Positions 1 to 9,620 of a stretch of 18,728 nt of DNA are shown one piece after another (the stretch's first letter is position 1; each line of letters opens with the position of its first letter). The stretch comes from an uncultured Solobacterium sp. GTDB lineage: Bacteria > Bacillota_I > Bacilli_A > Erysipelotrichales > Erysipelotrichaceae. The stretch spans positions 1-18,728 of the forward strand of contig UQPV01000050.1 in assembly GCA_900543035.1 (NCBI GenBank), given 5' to 3'. The notes beneath the pieces were generated by a model, which worked only from the letters and a program-made list of their open reading frames with translations, was not told the origin of the DNA and searched no databases. Both the position numbers and the translations under genes were made by a program.

Positions 1-2566
1 CTTCCAGTTCAGCCTTCGTCACGATCTCCCACAGCTCCTGGGCTGCCTTGGTCATCGCTTTGTTCGCTGCCTTCAGCTCATCAGCGGTCGCATCCGGGTT
101 AGCGAGCAGTTTTTCTGCTGCGGCAACTGCGTCTTTCAGCGCCTGCACCTTGCCTGGACGAACGTTGTCCACGTTGGTCAGGATGTTTTCGGTGATGAAG
201 TCGATCGTCGCCTGTACGTCTGCTCTTAAGGCGTCCGTGCTTTCATCGGTGTTCAGCGCCTGCATTGCTTCACTCAGATCGAGCAGAGCAGTGACGACTT
301 CAGTAGAGGTCGGCGCATCCTTATCCAGGACCGCCTGTGCAGCTTCGATCGCTGCCTTCAGCGCTTCATCATCTGATCCCAGCGCATTGGCTTTATCGAC
401 CATGTTGCGCAGAGCCTGGATGGCTGCTTCGCTTGCGGTCTCCTCATCTTCTTCCACATATGCGCTCATCAGCTCATAGAAGGATACATTTTCCCCTTCA
501 TCCCAAGAGATACGGAAAGATGCGGTCGGGATCGGATAGCGGATCTCGTTGTATACGCCGCTGTATGTGCCCATATCCTGCCATTCGCCGTCGATCATGC
601 CTTCCACGCGGATCTGTGTATCCGGATCCTTGACGAGGACGAGCGTATTTTCTTCGGTGCTGTTGACGTTGTTGTAGATGAATGAGCCTGCGGCTTCTCC
701 GGTGTCATAAGACGTGAGCAGATTGCCGTCCATCGCCTTGGTCAGCTGGTCAGAATCACCGCTGAGCACGCTCATGTCTTCCTTGACCTGAATGTTCACT
801 TCACTGATCTTTACCCAGCCGCTCTTGTCGATGCAAAGGCGCATCTTCAATGCCTTGTCGCCGCTCAATGTCAGCGTGTTCACATTGCCCGCTGTCGTGA
901 ATGTCGAAACCGTACGCCAGGTCTCGCCGTCTTCGCTGATGTCGATATGACCTCTGTCCAGCACGTCCTTGGTGCAGGTGATCTCTACCGATGCCAGTGG
1001 CAGTGCGGTCTCAAAGGTGTATTCGAGGGTCGCGTAGTTCGCGTTGCTGTACCAGATGGCTGAACCATCAGAAGCGTCGCCGTCCACGGTATTCGGCGCG
1101 TTTCCAGAATAGATGCTGCCGCCGCTGTTGGTCGCGGAAACGACCGGCGCACGGCCGCCGCAGCGATACGTGAAGTCTGCGGCCGTAAAGGTCACGGCTT
1201 CTTCGCCTTCATTCATCAGGCGGATATACTTGGCGTTCTGCGCATCTGTTCCTTCTGCGGCATTCCATTCCTCACCGTCTGTCGATACGCTGACGCTCGT
1301 CAGTGCCTCCGGCGTCTGAATGCCATACAGCGTCTTGCATACATCATACTGTACGCCGACGTATTCACCCGGCTGCAGCGTGATCTGCTCGCTGCCCGTC
1401 AGCGTTACCTGTCCGTCCTGCGTACTGACAGACAACGCATCCAGGCCGGAAGCATTGGTATAGACCGCTGCCGGCGTGCTTTCATTCACGCTCATCTCCA
1501 TGATCCGGATGTTCGAGAGATTGACACCGTTGGTGATGTCCTCGAAGATCGCCGTCGCGCGGTAACGGATGTATCTCGCCTGAATAGCCAGGTCTGTCAC
1601 ATCGATCTGCGGCGTATCGAACGTGTCGATCGGTGTCCATGTGTTTCCATCTGCGGAATATTCCAGCACGCCTTCCTTGTAGTAAGACTGCTTGCCCTCT
1701 TCATCGCTCTCTCCCATCGTGAGATGGATGTCGGTTACGCGGTTGACCGCTTTCAGGTCGATGCCGAAATGATCATCGATCACCTGTGCGCCCAGTTCGA
1801 CATATGTGTCCTTCTGACCATCGGTCATCGCGCTGTAATCCGCATTGGCCGAACCAAATCCTGCCGCTGTGCAAGGGAAGCCCAGCGCCGGATACATCGT
1901 TTCTGCCATAGCGGAGAGCACAGATTCGATGAACGGATAAATGCGCTTCTGCGCAGCCTTCTGGGTATGCGCGTTCGTGTCATTCAGCCGCTTCGATGCA
2001 TCGTTGATGAAGTTGATCATCGCAATGATGCTCTGATCATCATCCTTGGATACCGGATCAAGCGTCTGCAGCTGTTCAAATACATATTTGCCCACTTCGG
2101 CGACATCACGCAGCGTGTCGACCCAGTTGCGGATCTCTGCGGAGATATTGCCTGTGCCCTGGTAAGCATCCAGCGTATCGCATGCGTCGATGATCAGCTG
2201 GAACTGCTCGCACAGTGCGGCTGCCGCTGCCGTGTAATCCTCCTGTGCGGCCAGCTTGCGCTCAAATGCCTCAAAGTAAGGGATCAGATAGACTGACTCA
2301 TCGGTCTGCGCAAAAGACATCGGGGCGGAAGCACAGTTCTGACAGAAGATCTTGAACGCCTCAAGCGCCTGCTCATCGTCGGTGATGATGCGCGCCCAGG
2401 AATTCTCCCAGCTGAGCTGGCTGTCAAATGCCTCGCTGTTCCAAGTGTAATCCGCGATGCTGAAGAGAGAGACCTTGCTGGCCTGTGCCTGGATCATCGG
2501 GTTAGAGACGAGTCCGCTCATGTTCTCGATGCCCGGCTGCAGCGCCTCTGTCGGTCCCATATGCAG
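1..2566 (-). pseudogene. C-terminal part of amber-interrupted GH84 enzyme (partial, runs off left edge)
   Basis: I translated this stretch by hand in the frame of the upstream 644-aa ORF. It stays open for 855 codons to the window edge with no stop or frameshift. If the amber codon is residue 645, residues about 646-885 complete the GH84 domain (motif ADYTWN about 30 codons after it) and a helical region. Residues about 900-1005, 1130-1240 and 1250-1350 look like discoidin/F5-8C or CBM32-like beta domains, with motifs such as YSADGNTW and ISEDGETW. From about 1358 onward, alanine- and lysine-rich helical FIVAR-type repeats follow; a cell-wall anchor could lie beyond the edge. An ATG occurs at 2560, but I see no Shine-Dalgarno before it, so efficient separate initiation is unlikely. 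It was probably once one protein with 2567-4501. The call as pseudogene depends on the amber being a real, non-suppressed stop. Confidence 0.8.
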
Positions 2567-4501
2567 CTAGTGCGATCTGCCCAGGTCATTGACCGGGTAG
2601 TTCCACCAGACATAGACCGGACGGCCGATCAGATCGGTGATGTAGTCGATCATGCTCTGGTTGACCTCAGAAACGACATTGTCGCCGGTCCACATGATCT
2701 GAATGCGCTCATCGCTCTGTGACAGGCTGCGCAGGTAATCGACGCCGCCCTGATTCTTGTTGTAATACTGCGGACACATGATCAGCGGCTTGACATCGCC
2801 CTTAGCGTCCACATAATCATGCTGGATGGTATTCAGGAAATCGACCAGATGCGTATTATCTGTCGACGAATCATCAAAGAACACGGCAAACTGACGCACG
2901 CCGATGTCATAGAGCTGATCGAACTTGTCCATCAGCGCCTGGATATCCGCGTCGCTGCCCATGTCGATATGTCCGCCGACGTGTGCGGCCCAGACGACCT
3001 CCACATTGTGCTGCTTACCGGTCTCCACGAGTTCCGCGAGCTGTGCCAGCTGTTCTGCCGGGTATGGATCGCGCCACTGCGCCGTATGATACGGGTCGCT
3101 CTTCGGACCATAGATGTAGGTGTTCATCTTGTTCTCTCCGCAGAAACGGATCAGGTCCATGCGGTTCTCATGTGTCCACTCGCCGTAGAATCCTTCGATG
3201 AAGCCGCGGAATTCCGTTTCCGGCGCATCCTCGATCAGCACTTCCTTGAGCTCGCCTTCGCCCTGATCGAGCATCTGATCGAGCGTATCCAGACCGTAAG
3301 ACGTTCCGGTGTTCTCATGGCCCATGACGGCGATGGTATGCTTTTCTTCATCGACATCGAGCACATAGCCTTCGCTCTTGTCAGTAGAGATGCTGCGATC
3401 ATAGTCGACTTCTGCAAAGTAATCATCGGCAGCGCCTTCTCCATCCGCGACGCCGAGGATCACATTGGTGCCTTCTGCATCCGGCTCAGCCGCCGTGCTG
3501 TAAGACATGCCGTTTTCCTCCAGCACGCGGTAGATATGCTGCTTCGTATAATCGTCGACCTCATCCTCCATGACGAGCGTGACTTCCTGATCCGGGATCA
3601 GGGTGCCATCCTTCTCCTTCATGCTGGCTGGCACAGGGTAGATGCTGTAGTCCGCCGGCTGATTTGACGGGATCGTCACTTCATAGACCTTTTCTGCGAC
3701 GGCCTCATTGCGGGTCACGATCGCCTTCAGGGTCACCTTCTGTTCCTGTTCGCCCCGGACCACGCTGACATTGCCCTGCGCGTCGATGGTGAGCGCATCG
3801 CTGTCAGACTCCCAGCTGACATTGACGCTGTAATCATCATCTGCGATCGGCAGCAGCGTATCCTGTGTCATACGGGACGGTACGCTGAGCTGGTCGAGAT
3901 ACTCATTGACAAAGGTCTCGTCGCTCCATGCCGGTCCATACACCTCGATCTCATAGATCGAATAGCCGGTATTGCCGTTGGTCTCATGACGGCGGCGCTC
4001 GATGCCCTGCATCTTCACGAAACGCGCCTTGACCGTGCCGAAATCATCCAATGTGTTGAGCTTGGCATTCGGTTCTCCCTCCTGCAGCTCGCCATTGTCG
4101 ATCACCTCGCCCAGGTCGCTCCATTGCTCGCCATCCTCAGAGATCTGGATCTTGAACTTATTCGGTCTGGATTCCCAGTGAATGTCGATCTTGTTGATGT
4201 CCATGACCTTGCCCAGGTCGACACAATACCATGTCTGATCGACATCGCTGTCATTGGTGCCGGCGCGGGAAGCCCAGCGCGTAGACATGTTGCCATCCAC
4301 AGCGGCATTTTCAAAACGTCCGGCAGTCCCCTCATTGGATGAGGCAGAGACCTTCATATTCAGCGCGAGGTTCTCGCTGCCATCTCCCAGATCCTGAAAT
4401 TCCGGAAGATTCAGCTGTCCCTCCTGCGCCAGGACGCTTGTCGGCAGCAGCGATGATGTCATCAAAGCGAGTGCCGCTGCCACAGTCGTGATTTTTTTCA
4501 T
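2567..4501 (-). CDS. Secreted GH84 beta-N-acetylglucosaminidase (hyaluronidase/NagJ-like), N-terminal part ending at amber codon
   Basis: GH84 enzymes remove terminal beta-linked GlcNAc from glycans such as mucin O-glycans by substrate-assisted catalysis. This 644-aa product has a signal peptide (about 1-25), an F5/8C CBM32-like domain (about 45-190), an Ig-like segment (about 195-280), a GH20b-like N-domain (about 283-425) and the catalytic barrel from RGFIEGFYG (432-440). The predicted catalytic acid pair is D543-D544 in FFDDSSTDN. MWTGDNVV (603-610) and WWNYPVND (632-639) match late substrate-binding strands. The frame then meets TAG at 2567-2569, while homologous sequence continues downstream in frame, so the product lacks the end of the barrel and all C-terminal domains. 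The start is supported by AAGGAGGG about 8 nt upstream of ATG and by the signal peptide. The family call is firm; activity of the truncated form is doubtful. Confidence 0.92.
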   Translation of the reverse strand: MKKITTVAAALALMTSSLLPTSVLAQEGQLNLPEFQDLGDGSENLALNMKVSASSNEGTAGRFENAAVDGNMSTRWASRAGTNDSDVDQTWYCVDLGKVMDINKIDIHWESRPNKFKIQISEDGEQWSDLGEVIDNGELQEGEPNAKLNTLDDFGTVKARFVKMQGIERRRHETNGNTGYSIYEIEVYGPAWSDETFVNEYLDQLSVPSRMTQDTLLPIADDDYSVNVSWESDSDALTIDAQGNVSVVRGEQEQKVTLKAIVTRNEAVAEKVYEVTIPSNQPADYSIYPVPASMKEKDGTLIPDQEVTLVMEDEVDDYTKQHIYRVLEENGMSYSTAAEPDAEGTNVILGVADGEGAADDYFAEVDYDRSISTDKSEGYVLDVDEEKHTIAVMGHENTGTSYGLDTLDQMLDQGEGELKEVLIEDAPETEFRGFIEGFYGEWTHENRMDLIRFCGENKMNTYIYGPKSDPYHTAQWRDPYPAEQLAQLAELVETGKQHNVEVVWAAHVGGHIDMGSDADIQALMDKFDQLYDIGVRQFAVFFDDSSTDNTHLVDFLNTIQHDYVDAKGDVKPLIMCPQYYNKNQGGVDYLRSLSQSDERIQIMWTGDNVVSEVNQSMIDYITDLIGRPVYVWWNYPVNDLGRSH

Positions 4502-4540
4502 TTCATTTTCCCTCCTTCTTCATGAAAAAAATGCTTGAAT

Positions 4541-4557
4541 TGAAACGATATGTTCCA
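4541..4557 (-). promoter_or_regulatory. Operator-like imperfect inverted repeat upstream of the GH84 gene
   Basis: TGAAAC (4541-4546) and GTTCCA (4552-4557) form a 5-of-6 inverted repeat around a 5-nt spacer. It lies about 12-28 nt past the predicted -10, where a repressor would block transcription of a sugar-utilisation gene. It does not match the cre consensus well. The regulator is unknown and the site is tentative. Confidence 0.25.
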
Positions 4558-4569
4558 TTTCCATCTTTC

Positions 4570-4598
4570 ATACTAGAGGAACGGGCAGGATAAAACAA
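4570..4598 (-). promoter_or_regulatory. Predicted sigma-A promoter of the GH84 gene
   Basis: On the minus strand TTGTTT (4593-4598) is followed after exactly 17 nt by TAGTAT (4570-4575). This gives 3/6 and 4/6 matches to the -35 and -10 consensus, about 70 nt upstream of the start codon. It lies between the rbfA terminator and the GH84 start, so the gene can be a separate transcription unit. Confidence 0.5.
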
Positions 4599-4650
4599 TT
4601 TAAAAAACACGGAATATTTCATGACGAAAATTGTACTGATGCTGAAACAG

Positions 4651-4696
4651 CAAAAAAGGGAGAACGTAAGACATGTTTCGTCTTGCGTTCTCCCTT
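4651..4696 (-). terminator. Intrinsic terminator after rbfA
   Basis: A 17-bp stem (4656-4672 with 4680-4696, one G-U pair) with a 7-nt loop is followed in minus orientation by six T residues. It begins a few bases past the rbfA stop and ends the rimP-nusA-infB-rbfA operon. Confidence 0.92.
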
Positions 4697-4700
4697 ACTG

Positions 4701-5039
4701 TCATTGATTGATCTCTTTGATGATCTTTTCGATCTGATTGCCCTTTTCCAGCGATTCATCATACAGGAAGATCAGCTCCGGCACCTTGCGGATGGTGAGC
4801 CTTCCTGCCAGCTGTGAGCGGATGAAGCCCTTGCTGCGCTCCAGCGCCTTCATGCCGGCATCGATGCGTGCCTGCTTGCCCAGGAATGTCACATAGATCT
4901 TCGCGATGGAAAGATCATTGGTCACCGTGACATCCGTGATGGTGATGAACCCGACCTTGGGATCCTTGAGCTCCATCTGGATGATGGAGGAAACCTCACG
5001 CTGGATGATGGCCGCGATCTTGTCACTCTTGCCCTTCAT
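4701..5039 (-). CDS. rbfA: 30S ribosome-binding factor A
   Basis: RbfA is a small KH-like protein that binds immature 30S subunits near the 5' end of 16S rRNA and assists late maturation, including at low temperature. The 112-aa product has the normal length and the family pattern: an N-terminal KSDKIAAIIQREVSSIIQ helix, then DPKVGFITITDVTVTNDLS and the late RKVPELIFLYDES segment. It starts one base after the infB stop, so translation is probably coupled; only a weak AGGTGG lies about 13 nt before the ATG, inside infB. It is the last gene of its operon, directly before a strong terminator. Confidence 0.96.
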   Translation of the reverse strand: MKGKSDKIAAIIQREVSSIIQMELKDPKVGFITITDVTVTNDLSIAKIYVTFLGKQARIDAGMKALERSKGFIRSQLAGRLTIRKVPELIFLYDESLEKGNQIEKIIKEINQ

Positions 5040-5040
5040 A

Positions 5041-6885
5041 TTACTCGACTTCCACCTGCTGGTCTTCGAACAGCTCGATGATGTCGCCGACCTTGATGTC
5101 GTTGAAATTGGCGATCGTCATTCCGCACTCGAAGCCGTTCTGCACTTCCTTGACATCGTTTTCAAAACGGCGCAGGCTGCCCAGCTTGCCCGTATAGATC
5201 ACGACGCCCTCGCGGATCAGCCGCACCTTGCTGTCGCGCTTCACGACACCGTCGGTCACCATGCAGCCGGCGATGGTGCCGACCTTGCTGACCTTGTACG
5301 TCTGACGCACTTCAGCCTGTCCGATGACGACTTCCTCATAGACCGGCGCAAGCATGCCCTTCATGGCAAGCTCCATCTCCTCCAGCGCCTTGTAGATGAT
5401 GTTGTGCAGACGGATCTCGATGCCCTCTTCTTCCGCCTTCTTGCGCACCATCGCGTTGGGACGCACGTTGAAGCCATAGATGATCGCATTGGATGCGCTC
5501 GCCAGCATGATGTCAGACTCGGTGATCTGACCGGCCGTGGACCGGATGACATTGACGCGCACGCCCTGCACGTCCAGCCGCTCCATGCTTGCCTTCACGG
5601 CCTCTGCGCTTCCCTGCACATCTGCCTTGATGATGATGTTGATGTCCTGCACATCGCCCTGCTCGATCTGACGGGCCAGATCGTCCAGCGACATGGCGCT
5701 GGTGGAATTGCGTTCCTTCTCCACCCGCTTCTGCAGTCTTGCCTCTGCGACATGACGGGCCTTCTTGTCATCGTCGAACGCCTTGAACACATCGCCGGCG
5801 ATCGGGACATCGTTGAGGCCGATGATCTCCACCGGCGTGGAAGGCAGCGCCTTTTTGATCTCACGCCCGCGGTCATCCACCATCTTGCGCACACGGCCGT
5901 ATGCCGTACCGACGACCAGCGCGTCTCCGGTACGCAGCGTTCCGGTCTGCACCAGCAGCGTGGATACCGGTCCGCGTCCCTTGTCCAGCTTGGCCTCGAT
6001 GACCGTACCGGTCGCCAGATGATCCGGATTGGCCTTCAGCTCGGCCATATCCGCCACCAGCAGCAGCGTTTCCAGCAGATCGTCCACGCCGTCGCCGAAC
6101 TTGGCAGAGATCGGCACGAAGATGGTGTCTCCGCCCCACTCTTCCGGCATGACGCCATTATCCGCCATCTCGCTCTTGATCCGGTCAGGATTGATGCCCG
6201 GCTTATCCATCTTGTTCACGGCCACGACGATCGGCACGCCGGCAGCCTTGGCATGGTCGATGGCCTCTTTCGTCTGCGGCATCACGCCGTCATCGGCAGC
6301 GACGACGATGACGACGATATCCGTCACCTGCGCGCCGCGGGCACGCATGGCGGTAAAAGCCTCATGGCCCGGCGTATCCAGGAAGGTGACCTTTCTTCCC
6401 TTGACGCTGACCTGGTATGCACCGATGTGCTGCGTGATCCCGCCGAACTCGCCTTCGGTCACATGCGTCTTGCGGATCGTGTCCAGCAGCGTCGTCTTGC
6501 CATGGTCGACATGTCCCATGATCGTGATCACCGGCGGACGCGGCTTCAGCTTGGAAGGATCCTCCTCCATGGCGTTGATCTGTTCCTCCAGATCCTCCTC
6601 CTCGATGATGACTTCCTTGTGACATTCCACATTGAACTCCATGCAGACCAGCTCGATGTTTTCCTCATCCAGTGTGGAGTTGATGGTCACCATCGTGCCC
6701 ATCATGAACAGCAGTTTGATGATCTCACTCGCATTGCGGTTCAGCTTCTCCGCAAGCTCACCGACGCTCATCGGTCCGTGATACGTGATCTCCTTGACTT
6801 CGACACGCTCCTTGCGCGGTGTGAAGTTTTTCTGTTTTCCACCTTTTCCAGGTTTCCTCGGCCCTCTTCTCTGTGGTTTGGCCAT
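5041..6885 (-). CDS. infB: Translation initiation factor IF-2
   Basis: IF-2 is the GTPase that brings fMet-tRNA to the 30S subunit and promotes subunit joining. Numbered from a GTG at 6894, the G motifs are GHVDHGKT (127-134), DTPGH (173-177), NKMD (227-230) and SAK (263-265); subtract 3 for the preferred start. An IF2_N module (about 37-90) precedes the G domain, and domains II, III and the C-terminal fMet-tRNA-binding domain follow. I prefer the ATG at 6885 (MAKPQRRG), because AGGTG lies about 6 nt before it and overlaps the upstream stop region; the in-frame GTG at 6894 would lack a ribosome binding site. At 614 aa it is at the short end for IF-2: the long variable N-terminal extension is reduced to one basic stretch. 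Confidence 0.97.
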   Translation of the reverse strand: MAKPQRRGPRKPGKGGKQKNFTPRKERVEVKEITYHGPMSVGELAEKLNRNASEIIKLLFMMGTMVTINSTLDEENIELVCMEFNVECHKEVIIEEEDLEEQINAMEEDPSKLKPRPPVITIMGHVDHGKTTLLDTIRKTHVTEGEFGGITQHIGAYQVSVKGRKVTFLDTPGHEAFTAMRARGAQVTDIVVIVVAADDGVMPQTKEAIDHAKAAGVPIVVAVNKMDKPGINPDRIKSEMADNGVMPEEWGGDTIFVPISAKFGDGVDDLLETLLLVADMAELKANPDHLATGTVIEAKLDKGRGPVSTLLVQTGTLRTGDALVVGTAYGRVRKMVDDRGREIKKALPSTPVEIIGLNDVPIAGDVFKAFDDDKKARHVAEARLQKRVEKERNSTSAMSLDDLARQIEQGDVQDINIIIKADVQGSAEAVKASMERLDVQGVRVNVIRSTAGQITESDIMLASASNAIIYGFNVRPNAMVRKKAEEEGIEIRLHNIIYKALEEMELAMKGMLAPVYEEVVIGQAEVRQTYKVSKVGTIAGCMVTDGVVKRDSKVRLIREGVVIYTGKLGSLRRFENDVKEVQNGFECGMTIANFNDIKVGDIIELFEDQQVEVE

Positions 6886-6894
6886 ACCAATCAC

Positions 6895-7191
6895 CTAGCC
6901 TTTCATGTACGATTGTATCGTTTTCGCAAACCCCTGATCGATGATCACCACGGCCTTGCGGTTATATTCCCCCACTGCCGCATCGATCATGCTGCCGCTT
7001 TCCACCCGCATCAGCGGGACATCATAGAAAGCGCATTTGTCGCAAATCTTCTTGCGCTGGTTTTCTCCGCAGTCATCCGCGAGGATGACCAGGCATGCCT
7101 GGCCATTCTGGATGCTCTTCAGCACCGCGTCCCCCATGACGACCTTGCGGGCGCGCATCGCGAGCCCCAGCGTGCTCTGCCATCTATGCAC
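6895..7191 (-). CDS. ylxQ: YlxQ, L7Ae/L30e-family K-turn RNA-binding protein
   Basis: YlxQ belongs to the L7Ae/L30e/S12e/Gadd45 fold that binds kink-turn RNA; its precise cellular role is not settled. The 98-aa product shows the family core: ARKVVMGDAVLKSIQNG near the N-terminus, ACLVILADDCGENQRKKI, and late VVIIDQGFAKTI. The longest open frame reaches higher, but the start is best placed at the GTG at 7191: GGAGG sits 5 nt before it and the codon overlaps the ylxR stop. It sits between ylxR and infB as in other Bacillota. Confidence 0.93.
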   Translation of the reverse strand: MHRWQSTLGLAMRARKVVMGDAVLKSIQNGQACLVILADDCGENQRKKICDKCAFYDVPLMRVESGSMIDAAVGEYNRKAVVIIDQGFAKTIQSYMKG

Positions 7192-7450
7192 TCTTGCCTC
7201 CGAACATCTCCCGGAGCTGTTCATAGATCTCCTGCGGGATCTCACACTCGAGCGAACGGGCGAGGCTCTTGCGCTTCTGCGCGAGGTCCACTGCTTCCAC
7301 GCTGCGCTTGAGGTAGGCGCCGCGTCCGTTCATCCTTCCGCTTTCGTCGATCTTGACTTCCATCTGCGGTGTGCGCACGATGCGGATCAGCTCCTTCTTA
7401 GGCAGCTGCTCCTGCGTGGCCACACATTTGCGCATCGGTATCTTACGCAT
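7184..7450 (-). CDS. rnpM: YlxR/RnpM, RNase P modulator family protein
   Basis: This family (formerly YlxR, DUF448) is a small RNA-binding protein reported to modulate RNase P; it is encoded in nusA-infB operons. The 88-aa protein has the signature RKCVATQEQLPKKELIRIVR at the N-terminus and NGRGAYL in the middle. GAGGTGAT lies about 5 nt before its ATG, 13 nt after the nusA stop, and its end overlaps the ylxQ start, so it is translated within a tight cluster. Identity is firm; function comes from the family. Confidence 0.93.
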   Translation of the reverse strand: MRKIPMRKCVATQEQLPKKELIRIVRTPQMEVKIDESGRMNGRGAYLKRSVEAVDLAQKRKSLARSLECEIPQEIYEQLREMFGGKSA

Positions 7451-7463
7451 GCTATCACCTCAG

Positions 7464-9131
7464 TTAATCGTAATACTTGTCATATTCATCAAAGTCGATA
7501 TCATTGTTGATCCAGTCGTTCTCGCGCTCTTCTTCTTCCTGGCGCTCGATCTCCGCCAGCTCCTCTTCCGTATAGATCGGCTTGAACTCATATTCCAGAT
7601 TAGACGGATCGAAGGTCGGACGACGCTTCTCTTCATCCCGATCGTTCTTCTTGCGGCTCGGACGGCTCGGACGGCTTTCTCCGGCATGAGATGCGCTGGC
7701 ATCCGCCAATGCCTCGAACTTGGACGTAAATTCCTGCTTTTCGCGCAGGTCGAGTCCTTTTTCCTTCTGCTTTGCCTTAGCGATGCGGGCCGCTTCCTCA
7801 AAGTCATCGGAAGGATGCTCCTCCTTGACCTGCGGCTTCTGCGCCGGTTCTGCCTCAGGCTCCTCCTGGATCGGTCCGCTCGTTTCCGGCGTTTCCTCCT
7901 GCGGCGTCATCTCTTCTTCCACAGGCTCATCGTTGTAATCGAAGTCCGCATCCTCCACGCTGGCGATCTCATTGTCCTCATTGCTGGAGGCGAACAGCTC
8001 CTGCTGGCGGCGGATGCGCTCCTCTTCCTGACGGCGCAGGAATTCCTCATGCTGTGCTGCCGCGATGCCGCGCCAGTCGATGCCGGCCTCGTTCACTTCG
8101 CTCTCGGCCTTGATGTCGATCTTGCGTCCGGTGAGCTTGACCGCCAGACGGGCGTTCTTTCCGCGCTTACCGATCGCGAGCGACAGCTGATGATCCGGAA
8201 CGATGACCAGCAGGCCGCCCTTCTTCTCTTCGCTGGGGATGACGCCGAGCACTTCTGCCGGTGAGAGCGCGTTCTTGATCAGCTCGCTGACATCCTCGCT
8301 CCATTCGAAGATATCGATCTTCTCTCCGTGCAGCTCGTCGATGACCACCTGCACGCGCTGTCCGCGCGGTCCGATGCAGGCGCCGATCGGATCGATGTTC
8401 TCATTATGCGAATACACCGCCATCTTCGTACGCTCTCCCGCCTCACGGGCGATCGCCTTGATCTCGATGATGCCCTGATAGATCTCCGGCACTTCCTTCT
8501 CAAACAAACGCTTGACCAGCGTCGCGTCGGCGCGGGATACGAGCACCTGCGCGCCCTTGGTCTCCTTGTTGACCTCGATGATCACCACGCGGATGCGCTC
8601 CCCTTCGCGATATTTCTCATTGGGCATCTGCTGGTTCTTCGGCATCATGGCCAGGGTCTTTCCGATGTTCACGATGCAGAACTTCTCCTCGACCGTCTCG
8701 ATGGTGCCGGTGATCATCTCTTCCACCTTATCGCAATACTCCTCATAGACGATCTGCTTTTCCGCCTCGCGGATCTTCTGCTTCATGACGTTCTTGGCAA
8801 GGACGACCGCCGCACGTCCGAATTCCTGGATATTGACTTCCTCATCCACCAGATCGCCCAGCTGATAGTTCTTGTTGATGCGCTGTGCGTCTTCCAGCGA
8901 GATCTCCATCTCGTCGTCTTCCACATTTTCCACGACCTGCCGTTCCTGGAACACCTTGATCGCGCCGGTCTTCTCACTGATGTCGACACGCACCAGCGCA
9001 TCCGGGATCTCGATGTGCTTGCGGTAAGCCTTGATCAGCGCTTCTTCCAGCGCGCTTACCACGATTTCCTTGGTCAGCTTGCGGTCATTCTCGATCGCCT
9101 GCATGGCATCCATAAACATTTTCAGTTTCAT
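7464..9131 (-). CDS. nusA: Transcription termination/antitermination factor NusA with long acidic tail
   Basis: NusA binds RNA polymerase and modulates pausing, intrinsic termination and antitermination. The N-terminal RNAP-binding domain spans about 1-125, S1 about 136-201, KH1 carries GPRG (254-257) and KH2 carries GKRG (321-324). The conserved region ends near residue 350 (AGIDWRG). About 200 further residues follow that are rich in Glu, Asp, Lys and Arg with low complexity, so the protein is 555 aa against roughly 370 in Bacillus. No frameshift explains the extension; it looks like an added disordered tail, not AR repeats as in enterobacteria. The start is supported by GAGGAACAGGAAG upstream. 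It lies 14 nt after the rimP stop in the operon. Confidence 0.97.
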   Translation of the reverse strand: MKLKMFMDAMQAIENDRKLTKEIVVSALEEALIKAYRKHIEIPDALVRVDISEKTGAIKVFQERQVVENVEDDEMEISLEDAQRINKNYQLGDLVDEEVNIQEFGRAAVVLAKNVMKQKIREAEKQIVYEEYCDKVEEMITGTIETVEEKFCIVNIGKTLAMMPKNQQMPNEKYREGERIRVVIIEVNKETKGAQVLVSRADATLVKRLFEKEVPEIYQGIIEIKAIAREAGERTKMAVYSHNENIDPIGACIGPRGQRVQVVIDELHGEKIDIFEWSEDVSELIKNALSPAEVLGVIPSEEKKGGLLVIVPDHQLSLAIGKRGKNARLAVKLTGRKIDIKAESEVNEAGIDWRGIAAAQHEEFLRRQEEERIRRQQELFASSNEDNEIASVEDADFDYNDEPVEEEMTPQEETPETSGPIQEEPEAEPAQKPQVKEEHPSDDFEEAARIAKAKQKEKGLDLREKQEFTSKFEALADASASHAGESRPSRPSRKKNDRDEEKRRPTFDPSNLEYEFKPIYTEEELAEIERQEEEERENDWINNDIDFDEYDKYYD

Positions 9132-9145
9132 CTTCCTGTTCCTCT

Positions 9146-9613
9146 CTATATTTTAACGGATAAGCGTATCAATGCGATATTTTCCGGATCGATCGTGATC
9201 TTCTTCTTGACGGCCTTGGCCATATACTCCACCACGATCCCATCCTCATCATAAGCGGTCATGGTTCCCTTGACACTGTCCATTCCGGCTTTGGGATCCT
9301 TCAGTTTGACAAACACGTATTCTCCCACGGCAGCAGCGATCTCCTGCGGCGTGCGCAGCTCGCGTTCCGCCCCTGGAGAGCAGACCTCCAGAAAATACTC
9401 ATGGGAAATGAAGTCGCTTTCATCCAGCAGCGCTGATATGCCCTCTGAAACGATCGCGCATGTGTCTATGTCCATCGATCCGTCCGCGTGCATGATGGAG
9501 ACTTGCAGCACCCGCATCTTTCCATCCTGCACCCATCGCAGATCATACAGAGAACATGCGTTCTGTTCCAGAACCGGCTGAATCATCGTCCTGATCTGTG
9601 AAATCTGGTCCAT
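9146..9613 (-). CDS. rimP: Ribosome maturation factor RimP
   Basis: RimP helps assemble the 30S subunit, acting around S12 binding. The 155-aa product has the family centre YFLEVCSPGAERELRTP and a C-terminal SH3-like half (VFVKLKDPKAG and following). A longer frame opens at 9658, but those 15 residues are encoded by the leader hairpin. AAGGAG 8 nt before the ATG at 9613 sets the start. It is the first gene of the operon, and its ribosome binding site can pair with the leader (see the regulatory entry). Confidence 0.95.
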   Translation of the reverse strand: MDQISQIRTMIQPVLEQNACSLYDLRWVQDGKMRVLQVSIMHADGSMDIDTCAIVSEGISALLDESDFISHEYFLEVCSPGAERELRTPQEIAAAVGEYVFVKLKDPKAGMDSVKGTMTAYDEDGIVVEYMAKAVKKKITIDPENIALIRLSVKI

Positions 9614-9620
9614 AACACTT

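Noticed and set aside
1724..2296. 190-codon plus-strand open frame
   Set aside because: It is the mirror of the continuous minus-strand GH84 C-terminal frame, which contains recognisable domains.
2567..2569. Genome-wide reassignment of TAG to an amino acid
   Set aside because: ylxQ, ylxR and apt in this window end with TAG at their expected family lengths, so TAG acts as a normal stop here.
2819..3667. 282-codon plus-strand open frame within the GH84 gene
   Set aside because: It is antisense to well-conserved GH84 coding sequence and shows no family features.
4541..4557. CcpA cre site upstream of GH84
   Set aside because: Alignment to the cre consensus leaves several mismatches at fixed positions on both strands.
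4906..7311. 801-codon open frame on the plus strand
   Set aside because: It lies antisense to infB and neighbours, has His/Asp/Leu-rich composition typical of a shadow frame, no plausible ribosome binding site and no recognisable domain.
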